A DNA stretch of 64,000 bases from Solenopsis invicta (Eukaryota; Arthropoda; Insecta; Hymenoptera; Formicidae). The stretch covers positions 9,874,001 to 9,938,000 of the forward strand of contig NC_052665.1 in the NCBI RefSeq assembly GCF_016802725.1, written 5' to 3'. The notes beneath the pieces are model-generated. The model was not told where the DNA came from. It worked only from the letters and a program-made list of their open reading frames with translations, and did not search any database. Position numbers and translations under genes: made by a program. Numbering within the stretch: position 1 is the stretch's first letter; every line of letters starts with the position of its first letter. This document shows positions 1 through 13,363 of this stretch, in pieces.

Positions 1-2528
1 TATTTGTTCATTGATCCAAGTCAAAAGGGAAATTATTTTTTGTCAGATTTTATTTTTTTAAGAACCCTTGTTTTTAAGAAGTAAAAATTTATAAATAAAA
101 ACATGAATACGTTCTTTTTATATTGTAATCTATTTTGTCGGCGATTTTATCTTAATATTACATGCATAAAATTAATATACATAATTTCTTCTTTTGTCTA
201 GATAAATTTCCAATAAAATTATCTCTATTATTTAAAATACACTTAAATGTAATTTATCTTATTTATGTGTAGATAATTTTAAGTTATCTAAGCTCAACAC
301 CCTAGTCGTGATCTCGAGGTAGCAATAACGTCAATATCTAACCCAAGAACAACTAGCCACTCATAACGTGGGGAGGTACAACAAGTTAGCTAAGCATGTC
401 ACGTAACCGCGAAAAGTGGCGGCGACTGACGTACGTTAGACGTAAAAGTAAGCCCGGTCGTCGTAAAGAGAAGGATTCGAACACGAATCGATCCAAGGGT
501 TCGGCGCTTAGGTGACATCGGCGGGCGAGGGATCGGCCGAGCCCCTCAGGGTCCACCCCCGTAAGAGCAACCCCTGCGCGATGCAACGTTAAGCGCACCG
601 AGCTTAAGCTGTGCTTTAAGGAGCGCTTCTCGCTCAAAAGAGTGCCGATGATGTGTGATGAAAACGAAGTGCTTCGGTTTCGAAGTCGCCGAGTTCATCG
701 AGGATTTTCGCGAAAGGGCGACCCTGCGACATTTCGTTTATCTTGTTAATATCCGGTTTTCGTGCAAAAATGATAAAAAAAATTTGTACTAATTTGTGTC
801 GTGGAATGATAATTATTTCTTTTTACAGAAAAAGCAATACCAAACGTTAGTATCGAATTAAAACTAATATCTTTTATTTAGCAATTATTGTTTCATATCT
901 ACGTATGTACTTGTATAAACAAAAAAATATCTACATTCTTTATAAAGAGCCACCGATATTGGCATAGCCTTCCTAAAGCGACATTCCTTTATTTCTCGGA
1001 AACTAAACATTACTCTATTATTAATACTGATAACAAAATAATTTACTTAGAGAAATTTAATTAAAAAAACAATAACTCATAATTCATAACTTTCTTTATA
1101 ATTCATACATTCATAACTTTCTAAATAAAATCTGCTAAAAATAACATTTTTAAAAATCGTAAACGATCGTTGACTGTTAATACGATGGGCGTTACGAACA
1201 TCGTAAGAAGCTTTACGATTGACATCACGATAAATCTAGATGGACCTTTGACAGAGTACCAAAAGTAGCGTAAAAATATTTTTTTATTTTTTTCAGTATT
1301 ACATTTTTATTCACGCCGTCTGATCTTCGTCTTTGTCTTTATCTTTGCGTCGCCTTTAACCCACTCTTAGCGCAGACCTGTTATCGCGAGCATTAAACGG
1401 ATTCCGGACTAGCGAGGGACTAGCAAAGGGATATTATTAGAGGGATCCGGTCAAAGGGAATGCAAAGGAATAAGAAAGGAGGAAGAAGGGCGCTATGCCC
1501 GTAGCATATTCCGAAAGAAACCGTGGCCGGGCCTCTGAAATATGCATCGACTTACAGCCAGGAGAGGTATTCCGAAGTACCTACCCTCTTCCGAGAATAT
1601 ACGAGCGCGCGATCGGAGCTTCATATTTCCTGATTTGGGAGTGAATTTAACTCTGGCCCCCGATATCGTCTGCTCCCCGGCCAGAGAAAGAGAGAGACAC
1701 AGAGACAGAGAAGACGTCTACGTATATACTATACGTACGTCGTCACAAAGGTTCGCGCGTGTGGTCCGGAAGGAAATGCAGATAAAAGATTGAGAACAAC
1801 AAGGTCTGTACGCACGTGTTCATACTTTAGCGATAACAAGTAGCGAGGGATACGCATGTTGGAACGCTCGCGATTTTCTCGATCGATCTCGGAGAACAGT
1901 TATTAAGTACAATTTCCACGAGAGAGGCTTGTAATTAAGCTTTGTGAAGATCCCATCGAACCGAAGTCCATCTGAAATAGGCTGAGAGATCAGTTTGCAG
2001 AAAACAGCTTGTTTCCGGATTTATCAATTATTCAAGATCTATCAGCGGTTGATATTCTCGCATTGAAGATAAAGTCTGCGACAAACTACGCACTGACAAT
2101 TGAAAATTGCGAATTAAAGATTAGAATTCAATTAATCGAAACAGATTAAAACTAAAATTATTCGATTGGTCAAATTCTACTCTTTAATTTGCAATCCTCA
2201 GTCTTCAATATGCACATGCATAGAACAATTTTATTGAAATCTCGATAAATTTAGCTAAGTACGGATTTGAAAATTTTGTTAAACCATCCAAACAAATATA
2301 TAGGATACTCAAGTATAATGAGCGAAATCACAAAAAGTTTTGACATTTTAGCAATCAATTTGAATATTCTACATAATTATTTTATTTAAGTTAGTAGTGT
2401 AGACGTTTGCCTAATTGGTTTTGTTCTGTTGTGTTTTCTTTTTTTTCTTTTTATTTTGTATTGTTTTAATTGTTTTATTTTATTGAATTAGTGTTTTTTT
2501 TTCTTGGATTAGAAATATTACTCTAAAA
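1..2528. other. Gene-less stretch, left edge
   Basis: AT-rich DNA with two GC-rich islands (about 300-730 and 1350-1900). A family D-like end lies at 826-870. The short ORFs at 386-637 and 1542-1793 have no domain, splice pattern or codon bias that I can support. Confidence 0.5.
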
Positions 2529-3276
2529 AAGTAACGCGTTATCGTTACCATTACTTTTTGTAAAAGTAATACATTAATGTTATTGTTACTTACAAACGAC
2601 TTATTACTTTTTTGTTACTTATTTATAATGCTATATAGTAAGTTTTTAGATTTTAAAACGTTATTTTATAAGTAACGGTAAATGTAATAATAAATATTAA
2701 AATTTGTAAGCTATTCTATAATAGAGCAAGCTTTCTTTATATTAGACTTATCCAATAATTTTTCTAATTCTTTATGTTTTAGCAAACACATTTTTACAAG
2801 AATTTAGAGTAAAAGTTAATGTTATTATTGTATTGTATGTATTAAGAACGCATTTTAATAAATGCTACCCTTATTGAAAATCTATAATATACAATGTAAT
2901 GTAAATTATTTTATACCGACAGTTTAAGATATAAAGTATTATATCGTAACATTTCTATCCAATCACGCAATCAGTGTGCGATAACCATATGATTTATTGA
3001 ACAGAGGTGTAAGGATAATAGAAAATTAAAGTAATAATTAAATTTATTACCGTTACCGTTACAGCAGTAGAATTCTGTAATTCTTAGCAGTATCGGTATC
3101 GTTATGTTGTCGTTACGCGGATATTCTATATGGTAAAAAAGCTACGCAACGATACTATAACGACATCGATACTATTATTAAGATTTACAGAATCCCGCTA
3201 CAGAGCGCAGAAAGTAACGATCGTTATCGAAATAACGAATAAATCAAAAATAACAGAACGATAAAGGCGTTACTCC
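2529..3276. mobile_element. Non-coding TIR element with AGTAACGC ends
   Basis: The left end reads AAGTAACGCGTTATCGTTAC and the right end, reversed, GGAGTAACGCCTTTATCGTT. They share AGTAACGC and TATCGTT over about 20 bp. The interior is full of further GTTAC/GTAAC units on both strands and has no ORF. It looks like an old non-autonomous DNA transposon with subterminal repeats. No clear target duplication was found. Confidence 0.45.
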
Positions 3277-3410
3277 TTCATTTTATAATAAAGTACATGT
3301 AATCTATACAATTATTTTGATAGGCCCAGCAAATTTATTTTTAGATCTGTGTTTAACTAAATTTTTCGAGACACCTCAGCAAAACCATTTTTTCATTGTA
3401 GATATAAGCT

Positions 3411-3701
3411 TCAACCCTCAGCTGACACACTATATCGGATTCGATATTTTGCCACACATGGGTGTACATCACCCGATCATTTTTAATTGCGTATAACTCG
3501 ATACTTAATGTATAAAATTTGAACAATTTTTTTTTAATCGACACGCTAGAAGATCCAGAAAAAGACTAAATGGGTGCGAAAATCGAGAAGTTGAATATGT
3601 TTGAAATATTTAGAAGAGCAGGAGCGAACGATCTATGAATGCCAAGCATTTTTGTAAAACAGCCCGGGTGTATGACACTCAGTGTGTCAGCTGAGGGTTA
3701 A
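3411..3701. mobile_element. TTAA-flanked MITE, piggyBac-like
   Basis: Perfect 17-bp terminal inverted repeats CCCTCAGCTGACACACT (3415-3431, mirrored at 3681-3697) bound a 283-bp element with no coding capacity. The right flank is TTAA (3698-3701) and the left TCAA (3411-3414), which reads as a TTAA target duplication with one later mutation. TTAA targets and CCC-starting termini are hallmarks of the piggyBac superfamily. The family assignment is inference. Confidence 0.65.
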
Positions 3702-3872
3702 GTCGACCGGCGATTAGCTCAAAAGACCAGGATATGCCGAAGACGCGCGCGTCTCCTCATGCGTCTCGCGATTCTTTTTGATGGGAATCTTTCTCACAGA
3801 ACGTTACACCGCTTTCCCGTAATCTACTCGGGATCGTGAGGGATGATTCGGACTTCTACGGACGAGCGAACA

Positions 3873-3958
3873 GACGGATGGACGGACGGACGGACGGAAT
3901 CAACGAACGAGTGAGCGAAAGAACGAAAGAACGAACGAACGAGCGAGCGAGCGGACGG
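3873..3958 (+). repeat. GGAC/CGAA tetranucleotide cluster
   Basis: GGAC units (3873-3897) pass into degenerate GAAC and GAGC units up to 3958. It starts the GC-rich island at 3.7-4.37 kb. ORFs on both strands here reflect the repeat and are not genes. Confidence 0.85.
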
Positions 3959-6900
3959 GGTAGAGAGTTGCTATAGAAACACTAATTCCGTCTCTGTCAC
4001 ACCCGCGCCGCGCGGCGATCCCTGCGACCGGGGGAAGAAAAAATAGCGAGGGTGAAAAACCTGGGGGGTGACTCAAATAAAAAAACGGATCAATATTAAC
4101 TCTTTTTTCAGGGGCGGATGGGCCACCGGGTGGGGACGCTTCGGTAATCCCCCGCTGTACCCCGTTCTCCACCGCGTGGCTCTTCGTGCCGCTTCTCTCG
4201 ATATCCTTATCTCTCTTGCTCTCTCTTCCTCCGTTTCACTTTTGCCGCTCGTCCACTTCCATTTTTTTCACCCTTCACGAATCCATCTCTCCTTCTTTTC
4301 CCTCCCCCCTCCCCCCTTCCTCACTCTCTCTCTTAAATTCTAACCCTTAAATTCTATCCCGTTTCTCGTGAGTGAACGCGACGAGAAAGTTTTAAAGACG
4401 TATATCTCAAAACATTACAAATATATAAAAACGTTATAGATTACTTTATTATTACGTTTTAGTATCTATCCTAAAATTTTAACACAATTGTTTCAGTAAT
4501 TTAAAAGTTATTTAAATGTTTTTTTTTGGTCTTGATTTTTTGGTAAAATCACATTTTGTACTATATAATAGCAAATTTGATGAGGGAATAATATTACAAA
4601 TTATATCAAATTTTTTATACACACACATATACTAATAAAATTCTAATAAATTGTTTATCCAAAAGTGCAGCAAAACAATTATTTCTACAGAAACTAAATT
4701 ATTTGTTATTTTATTCTTCTTTGGACTAAAGTTTAGGTATTCACGATCAAAACTTTTGGCGTTGATTAGAAAAGAAAGAATAAATCTGAGAAGCTTGCTG
4801 CTTTAAATTTCGATAACCTTTAGCTGATATTGTATAGTCAAAACACCCTTAAGAAACTAAATTATTTGGACGACGATTTAAAAGCGAGATTCTAACGTGG
4901 TGATTGCGAGACGCTTTAAATGCGTCGCACCTGTTACTCACCGTCGTGCGAAAAATCGAGGGATGGCCTTCGAAACACACGCGACGGTACGATGCATTGA
5001 CCTGGTTACTTAAACGAGGGTTCAAATTATTCTGAGCAAATGCGTGTCAAAGCGGTGCGGCCAGCACTAAAACGGCGCGTGATGAATGAAATTAACAGAG
5101 GCGCGAGTAAAATTAAATGGCTCGATCGATATCTGAAATCTGTGAGGTTTGCGAGAACGACGAAAATAATATTTTTATTTAGCAGAAAGATTGATAGTAT
5201 TGCTTGGCTCTTGCATCTACTACACAATGTTCTCTTTTTTTTTTTTTTTACTGTATGTGGGTTCCGGGCGATGAAAAATCGCGATATAATACAGTGAGTT
5301 TCGAGGTATTTGATAAAGATCGGACCATATACTGACAGATATTCGCTAGATGAACAACGCACGTGCGGGATCTTAGTAATCTCACGTCGATCAACGCGCT
5401 TATCCTCTCTATTCCCGAATAAAAAATAAAAGTATATTTATGTATAAAAGTATATTTATTATACATTTTTATTAAAATATAAAAGTTAGTATTCCTTTCG
5501 TTTTTTTGAAATCTACATCTATCACTTCTAATTATTCTATTTACTTATTTTCAGCAGTACATGCTTTAATTATTTAATAATTATATAATTATATAATTTT
5601 ATTATTTTATAATTTGTATCCGGTATTACATATTTATATGTAAGTACATAAAAAGAAACATCAAATTAAAATTTATATATGCTACTTGTTTTGATAATAA
5701 TAATTAGATATTAAAAAATGTTTAATTTGTGTTTATATATATACTATTTTATGTTTATATTATATATGATATTTTGAAATGTAGATTTCAAACTTTTTAA
5801 AGATTTTATATTTTTGTTAATTCTATGAGACAATGATTGTTAATTTAATACTAATTTTTTTTCTCTATATTTGTATATATTTCATGTTTTCTTATATTGC
5901 GCAGTGTCACAAGAATATGCGATCCTCCTTAGGGCGAAAAAAAATAAAGGCTCCGCGCGATCGTGGCCGAGTTTCCCGAAGTCACCGAATGCGTCCTTGA
6001 CTTCCGGCAGACCTTTTACAACCCTTCTTTGCATTCAGTGGCCACGAAAGTCCACCCTTTTACCCTGGGAAGCCCTCGCTCGCTGATACGACCAGAAGAG
6101 CCCCAAACAAACAGGCATTTCCATGGTTACGCGCAATTACCGGGGTTGACCAACGACTAACTACTTGCCTTTGAGTTTCCACCTTGAGGACCGATGTGAG
6201 CAAATCGGTCAGGGGTTTCGAAATCAAACGCGGTGTGTGGGGCGCTCGTCAAAAAAAAAAAAAGGAAGATACGTAAAAGACGAATGACGACGCGAGCCAA
6301 TATGCAGTAAATTGGCAGAATCGCTAGTGGTCCGGTTTTGATCTATCTTCTTGCCGCTCGCCGGAATCGTCTCTTTTATAGATCACGTTTATGGGAATAC
6401 CACAGCGGTCTTTCCCCGATAACATCGTCGTACAGACATGACATATGAATTTTACTTCTTTTCCAGAGCTCTCGAAAAGATTTTCACGAATGGACGTAAG
6501 CGTATGCATGGATATGCACCCACTAAAAGACATTGAACTTGAATAATCATAACTTTTTTTAAATCCAATTTGACTAATATATTTAATAATATAACAGAAA
6601 GTAACGCGGCGAATACGAGTCGTACGCGCTAAACAGTGCGCAATCTCAAATAAATAATATAATCACATAAGTAATTTATTAAAATCTAATACATTTGATA
6701 TAATTTAAGGAGATTCTTCAGCTTTAAAAATGAATATTGATGTGGATAGAATTGAAAAATAGTTGTTTATAATAACAATTTAAATGTAGTAACAACTGTC
6801 AATGCCACATTTTTTCACTAGTGTGATGTCATATTCAAAGAGAATTGTATAACTCATGAACGTTTTGTACTCTTACACGAAAATGATGCGGCAAAACTTT

Positions 6901-8554
6901 ACTTTCTTAATTCTAAAATGTTCTTTAAACTTTACTGTTTTACTTCACTCTTCTAAAAGTAACTTTTTAAAATTCTTATATTTATTTGCGCAAGATTAAA
7001 TTGCTTAGATCTCTCGTTCTCATAAAACTAAATTATTTTATAATTGTTGTTAGATAATTTATTTTAAGAAAAACTGCAAAAATTGTTTTCATTTAGAAAC
7101 AACTATATATTAATCATAAACTTATTTTTAAAATTTGATTGAGTTCTTACATGAAAAGATTGAAGATACTCCTTAATTCCATCAAAAATAAATAATTGTA
7201 AATAAATTGTTAATGTGAATTCGATTTATATCAGAACATTCTCTTTAGACACCCTTTTCTCAAATTGAATCACTGTGCTCATTGATACTGCGAAATTCTT
7301 TTTTTATGCCGCGAACAATAGCGTTCCAGCTCATACATGCTGAGAGAGTCCTTCTGAATTGCTCGCACGTCGCCCCATACATACATACATACATACATGT
7401 ATAGCCGTCGAGTGTCGGATGGAAAAAAAAATCAATGATATCGATTCTATCGGCACGTACGGAGTCATTCAAGTTCAAGGCCAATATCCGTCCTGAAATC
7501 GGTGAGGGGGCACGCACGGGGTACATACGCTTTAAATTCGACTCATTATTAGCGATTTATTTAAATTTATAAAATAAATAAAATAGCAAATTATTTCGAT
7601 TTTTTTATTTAGGATAGATCCAATTGGATTAATTTTTTTTATAGATGAAAAAATAATAAATCAATTTTGTTATTAAGTTTTACCAGAAATTTTTAACATT
7701 TACATTTTTGGCTTGAATTTTATAAAATAATACATAAACATGATATTTCTTATTGCCCAACGAAAAAAATTAGAAAAGGAAATTGTCCGATTTGCTCCAA
7801 CATGAAACAGTGTGATGAAACGGTTCACCAGTTTAAAAGAAATAAAATCTAAAAGAAATGAAAATAAATGGAGAAACTCTTTGAAGGAACCTATTAATCC
7901 CAAGATCTAGCTATGACCGTTAAGACTTTTTGTTTATATTTTGACAATTAAAAATGTCTTAGCGTATTCGGTAACTTTCTCCTAAAATATTAAAAGGTGA
8001 AAAAAAAACGAATCGAAATAAAAGGCTATTAAAAAGTTAAGTATATCAGCAGGTAATATAAAATAGTACAATTTAAATCAGATATATAAAAAATATATAA
8101 AAAATTTGTAATAACGTGTCAATAATTAAGATAAACATTTTTAATTTATTACTTATTTGGAAGCGAGAATATGTCCATCTTGTATCTAAAAAGGAAGTCA
8201 TAAAAATTTCTAGATCTACAATCGTAAATAATTTTGGCAAAACGATTTTTTTATCAAGAATTAATAATTTCATAATTTCTCGCAATTTCTTATCTCGCGA
8301 TTCGCGTGAGCAAGTCTTCCCTCTTCTCTATTAAAGACTTTCTTGTTATTTGCGATCGTATCCATTGCCTTGTCCTTTTTTAGACAGCTTCCAGCGCGCG
8401 GGCGTTCACAATAGAAGGTCTGTGCGACGGATACTTTATTGCTCATGGCACCGGGGCACCGCCGACTGATTTGCATAATAGTAGCCGGTATACACGAGGA
8501 ATCATGCGAGTTGCGTACCCGCGGATTCCCATGACCATGAAAATTTATGAAGTG

Positions 8555-8599
8555 CTCGGTTGCTCGCGAATCGAGCAACCGAGTCGCACTGCGCGACTC
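8555..8599. other. Two abutting GC-rich hairpins
   Basis: CTCGGTTGCTCG (8555-8566) pairs perfectly with CGAGCAACCGAG (8572-8583) over a 5-nt loop. Starting within the last three bases of that stem, GAGTCGC (8581-8587) pairs with GCGACTC (8593-8599), again over a 5-nt loop. The two stems share three bases, so they are mutually exclusive at full length. They lie at the edge of a GC-rich island (8.28-8.64 kb) with no supported gene. Confidence 0.75.
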
Positions 8600-10357
8600 T
8601 CCCGTCGATGTAAAAGGATAAATGAAGATACGATGGAACGTAAAAAATAAAGCGAATCTAATTTATATGAACTGTTAGCTAAATGACGCAACTATGAAAT
8701 TAATGCCTCTTCAAAATAACACTAGAGCAATCAAAATTGGATTTCCGAACTTTTGCTTTAAATTACAGAAATTGTTAATTACAGATTAAGACGCGCTTTT
8801 AAAAATTAATGGTGGCTTTTCTTAAAATAAAAGAACTATTTTATAGTTAACATTTGTTTTTCTATAACGGCATTTTGCTATAGAGTTTGTCGTATAGATA
8901 ATTTACATTATGATATGTAAATTTATCTTGCTATCGGAGCGAGTTGGCTACAATGCAGCACGTTTGTATTTTACTTATTATAAAAAAAAAAAACTATCGT
9001 ATACAGAATTGTACTCAGTATAAAAGTGTAAAGGTAAATTTTCTCTATCTCATTAGTACAGTTTAATTATAACTATCAATTGTTCAAGACATCAAATGCC
9101 AAAATTATGAAAATTGTATCAATGAGCCCCCAATCTGTCCTACGTGTTGCCACGTTTAATTGCGCGCCTCAATCAAAAGCTGGGGTAAGTCGCTCGCGTG
9201 CTCGAGCGTTCGGAATCCGATTAATCCCGAGGAGAAAAGCGAACCCATGGAAGGAATCGATCGTTATTCCGGCATAATTAATGGTATGCAAACGATATAA
9301 ATGAATCAGGGGAATGATTTATTTGCGCGAATGGCGAGCAGATGTAAGGCCGATTTCGTCGTCGCGCTTTGCGCTCAATGATTTTCAGATTAATCCAGTG
9401 ACTGTGAACGTGCAAATCAGCGTGCGATCTCGTCCTCCTTTATGATTCTGATAAATCACTTTAACGTTTGTCCAAAATTATTTTGCTCCATCTCGAGAAG
9501 TCAATTTAAGAATTTATTAACAATAGAACTACTATAGATAATGTCATTTTGGCGTCGCTAATCGATTTTAATTTCTTTTTATTGTATAGTACAGAATATT
9601 TTTAACACGTAAATATAATACAGATAAATCTAACGATACAAATAAATGCAAAATAATTCTTCATTAACCGAGCACAAGAATGGGAAACAACCAAATTAGC
9701 AGCTTCAGCAGTTTCAATGGAACACCATCGGCGGTTCTGATGATCTTGTAGAATAAAATTTATATAAAAAAAAATGTTTTTAATGCAAAATTTCATTTAA
9801 TAAATAAATGCCGTTTCGCGTTTGTCGGTTTCAATCGTTCGCTCTGATGACCTCGTTGTCGAGACGAAAAACCGATGAAAAGAAACGCGAGAAAAAGAAA
9901 AAGCGCGAATGCCGACGCATGTCTCGCGGCTGTAATTGCTACTGCCGAATTAAATAGAAAACGAACGGGGGAGGTAGGCGAGGACAAAGGGGAATGAAAA
10001 ATGCGAGAAGGAAGAGAATGGAAAGCAAGAGGAGGAAGTCGATCCTCCCTTCCTCTCTCCCGCATCCCCCAACGACGACAGGGAAAGGTAGCTGTAGTCG
10101 TCGCACCGCGTGCCGGCTAACCCGGCATATCATTATCCCCGCGCCTCTCGTGTCTCCGGTGTCTACCCATCGTCCTTCTTGCTACACCGCGTCCTCTCGG
10201 CCCCGCTGCCCGTCTTCTCCTCTCGTCCTCGATCTTTTCACCCTTCCATCTTCTCCGATAGCAACCCTCCGCGCTTCGATTCGCGCGGGGCAGCAACCCC
10301 TCCGTCAGCCCGTCGCGGCGTCGTCCCCCCGGCGCGGCGCGGCGCCTAGCGGTGGAG

Positions 10358-10370
10358 GCAATATGGCCGC
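10358..10370 (+). promoter_or_regulatory. YY1/Pho-like motif in a GC-rich island
   Basis: GCAATATGGCCGC contains the ATGGC core of YY1/Pleiohomeotic sites and directly follows a GGCGCGGCGCGGCGCC block. CpG-rich sequence with such a site is promoter-like, but no open frame or splice pattern downstream supports a gene. Weak. Confidence 0.2.
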
Positions 10371-10593
10371 TCTTGCACACTGGATACATTACGGTCGCGT
10401 TGCTTAATTACGCAAGATACTTTTCTTTTCAAGGGGGAGAGAGAGAAAGATTGTACACTCTCTCGTTTCCCTCTGCTCTCCTTTCCATGCCGAAGACGCG
10501 CTCCTTTACTGAAAGCGGAAAGGGGGTAGAGCAGAGTAGAGAGGTCAAAAGGCTATCTTCTTTCCCTCACATATTCTTTATTTCTAGCACTTT

Positions 10594-10598
<5 letters not shown>

Positions 10599-10637
<39 letters not shown>
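10599..10637 (+). repeat. (CT)n microsatellite
   Basis: Nearly perfect CT dinucleotide run at the 3' edge of the GC-rich island at 9.84-10.56 kb. Pyrimidine runs of this kind recur at several island edges in the left third of the window. Confidence 0.95.
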
Positions 10638-10641
<4 letters not shown>

Positions 10642-11940
10642 GTTTTCTATGGACAAGATTATAAAACAGTATATGCAATCTGTTTTTATTTAAAAGAATA
10701 ATCTTACTTATTGATCCATAAATATGTATAAAGGCGATTATAAAAAAAGATTATAAAATTATAAGAGGAGATTATAAAAATAATAATAATAGGTACACCA
10801 AAAAGAGCTTTAAATATCAAAGTGTATATATATATATACACATATATACTTTGTTCGCCATAAATGATTGTTAAATAAAATGCATTGGTTATATTTATAT
10901 ATATATTGAAAATTCTAATACGAAAATGTCGAGGCTATAATATTTTCCGAATTATAAATTATTAAAGTTATCCAATTGTAACGCTTACAATTCGCACTAC
11001 TCAGAGGTGGCACTTATTGTTAGTACCGTAGTAAACTATCAATTGAAGTATATCGATGTACTTTATTTGATAGTTTTGACAGTTCGATTTATGTATGGCT
11101 TGACATTTCGTAACATTATGTTGACATTAATCTTTATGAATAATTTAAATTAAATAATAAATTAAATTTGAACGATTCACGCGGTCCCAACGCAAAACCA
11201 TTGCAAATAATACAAATTTTAATAGTGTATTGAACATAGGGAAGTAAAAGATCATATTCGTAAAATATTATATTTATTAGAATTCTAAAATTACTTTTTT
11301 TAAAAACGTTTTAAAAATTAAACTTAAAAAATATCTTAAAATGCATTTTTTGGGAACCCCATTTTTCTCGTACTTGATGTGATAGAACATTTTTACTTGT
11401 TGATTTGGATTTAGGGCACATAATATTATTATAAAAAACTATTTTTGTTTTCTAAACTGCAAAATGCAAATCTGTCATTATTAAATAATGAGAATACATT
11501 TCTTCGTAAAACCATATAAAATTCTTTAGTAAACGAGTTGTATGTTTAACGATATATAATCTTATTTCAATTTGTAACATTTTGAAAACAAAGATATTTT
11601 TGAAATAAAAGTTCTTTCTTCTGCATAACATAACGCTACGTGAATAATCACGCCGTTAATAGTTATCGATAAATGGAATGGAAATAATAAATCATTAATT
11701 TATAACATTTTTTAACATAACGATCGCGAATAATTGCGTTGATCTAAAAACGTCCTAAGGACAAGAGGACGCTTTAAAAAAAAGGGTCACGGTTCGATAC
11801 CCTACTTTCGTCGGTGATGCTATTTTTTGTTCGTACGTGTCGTCACGGCAAGCGCGATTAATCAACCCTTTAATCACTGTGTCCCGCCGTAGTTGCGCGT
11901 AACTTGGTACCACTCCCTAGGCCTTGTTCCTTCTATTCCC

Positions 11941-11943
<3 letters not shown>

Positions 11944-11972
<29 letters not shown>
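11944..11972 (+). repeat. (AT)n microsatellite
   Basis: Uninterrupted AT run of about 29 bases within the GC-rich island at 11.8-12.7 kb. Confidence 0.95.
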
Positions 11973-11976
<4 letters not shown>

Positions 11977-12310
11977 ACGCATGCACATGCGTCTACGATT
12001 TCGCGGGGTGCGTACGACCCCCGCGGGCCGTCGACGCCGCGTATATGACCTCGCATTAATCAACCGCCCACCGAAAAAAAAGAGAAAGAAATTCATAACC
12101 CATCAACTATTTAGACCACCCCGCGGCACCCCGTCGCCTGGATTCGCGCTCACCCATCGAGCTCGTAAACACGAAAAGACCGTTGCTGAAAAAAAATTAA
12201 AAATTAATATCGCAATTTCCTACCGACAGTGTCTCCCGTGTTTCTCTCGCAAGCGGGAAGAATATGACGATGAGAGGAAGCAGGAGCGAAGGAGAAGAAA
12301 AAAAGTAAGA

Positions 12311-12311
<1 letters not shown>

Positions 12312-12343
<32 letters not shown>
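12312..12343 (+). repeat. (CT)n microsatellite
   Basis: CT run of about 32 bases followed by an alternating CG stretch (CGCGCGCGC). It encodes the low-complexity tail of a chance ORF (11981-12370). Confidence 0.95.
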
Positions 12344-12346
<3 letters not shown>

Positions 12347-12971
12347 GCGCGCGCGCAACGTAAAGCGTAAAAAATAATGCGCGCGTAAAAAGACTACGCC
12401 CGCTTTTGGACTGGAAAAGGGTGCGCGGGCAAGCTACGCGCTCGTTCGCCAGCGAGCAAGTTCACGGTTTAAGTAAGGAAGCATGAATAATAGAGAAAGA
12501 GGGAAAAAGAAAGCAAGAGAGATACTGAAGTACCGAGGATACTCGGGCACCAGAGAACGATGTAAGGCGGAGCGAGGTCAAATGAGAAGCTATTAACGGA
12601 CCCTATGGAAGGTACGGAAAGGTGTCCGAGAATGAAAAGCGCATCGCTGAGGACTTGGTATTTCGCAAAGCGCTTTCGTCGGCCCGTTTCGCTCCTCGAG
12701 ATATTTTTTTCTCACGCTCACCTTCACAGTCATATTTCTATTGAAAAATTCAACTAAAATCGGTCTTAAAATATAATACTTTTAGAAAGTGAATTTAATA
12801 GAGGAGGAGGTGATGTTATGGGCCGTGTATTATGATTATTTATATTATATTATTTGGAACACAAATATAAGTGATGTTGTAAGATCCAGTAACTGTCGCA
12901 TTACACACTTAATTTTATGATACGTTCGCATTTGCATGAATGTAAAACGATATATTGTCTTATTTATTATG

Positions 12972-13363
12972 TAGAGGAGAAAAGGATAATGTGGCACCTA
13001 TTTTTATTTTATTGAATAACTTTGTTTATAATTAATATTTTATATTGGAATTGGAACGGTTATATTCGTGAAAGTGTTGTTGAACAAATTATAAACTGAA
13101 AGTAATAAAATATTTATTATTTAGGAAGTATGTGTAATGAAATGCTAACATATACCTTGAAAAAGTTTAGAAGTGCTCAAAAATAAAAATGCTTTATAAC
13201 GATTGTTAGCTATTGTGTATTGGTATATTAGCGCCATTAAAAAACGGCAGGCTATTAATTAAATAATTCCATAAACGATTGTTAGAATTTGTCACCTGAT
13301 AACAGAGATAATTGGGGTGCCCATAATGTCCACAGTAGCCATAATACTCTCTTCTTCTCTAAT
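12972..13363 (-). mobile_element. Family A MITE (TAGAGGAGAA termini), copy 1
   Basis: About 390 bp bounded by TAGAGGAGAAAAGGATAATG at the left and the reverse of TTAGAGAAGAAGAGAGTATT at the right. Its reverse complement matches the copy at 42628-43404 over most of its length, for example the tracts GTGTATTGGTATATTAGCG and CTCAAAAATAAAAATG. There is no coding capacity. I cannot assign a superfamily. Confidence 0.65.

Larger units (their letters stand above)
3702..12971. other. Gene-less stretch with GC-rich islands
   Basis: GC-rich islands at about 3.70-4.37, 5.90-6.30, 8.28-8.64, 9.10-9.45, 9.84-10.56 and 11.78-12.72 kb alternate with very AT-rich DNA. A CATA run lies at 7377-7399. A frame at 5963-6160 in the second island lacks an ATG. 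I see no splice-consistent exon chain. The islands could be regulatory DNA or exons of a noncoding transcript. Confidence 0.45.

Noticed and set aside
5963..6160. Open frame in a GC-rich patch
   Set aside because: It begins with GTG instead of ATG, no acceptor/donor pair fits well around it, and no domain is recognisable.
7377..7399. Short regular repeat checked as a CRISPR-like array
   Set aside because: It is a CATA microsatellite without spacers. No spaced direct repeats of CRISPR type occur anywhere in the window.
9994..10407. 137-codon open frame in a CpG-rich island
   Set aside because: Overlaps long open frames in other phases and on the other strand, which is expected from GC richness. 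The conceptual product is low complexity with no domain.
11785..11815. tRNA-like T-arm (GGGTCACGGTTCGATACCC)
   Set aside because: No A-box, anticodon arm or acceptor stem can be assembled in the preceding 70 bases, so it is at most a fragment.
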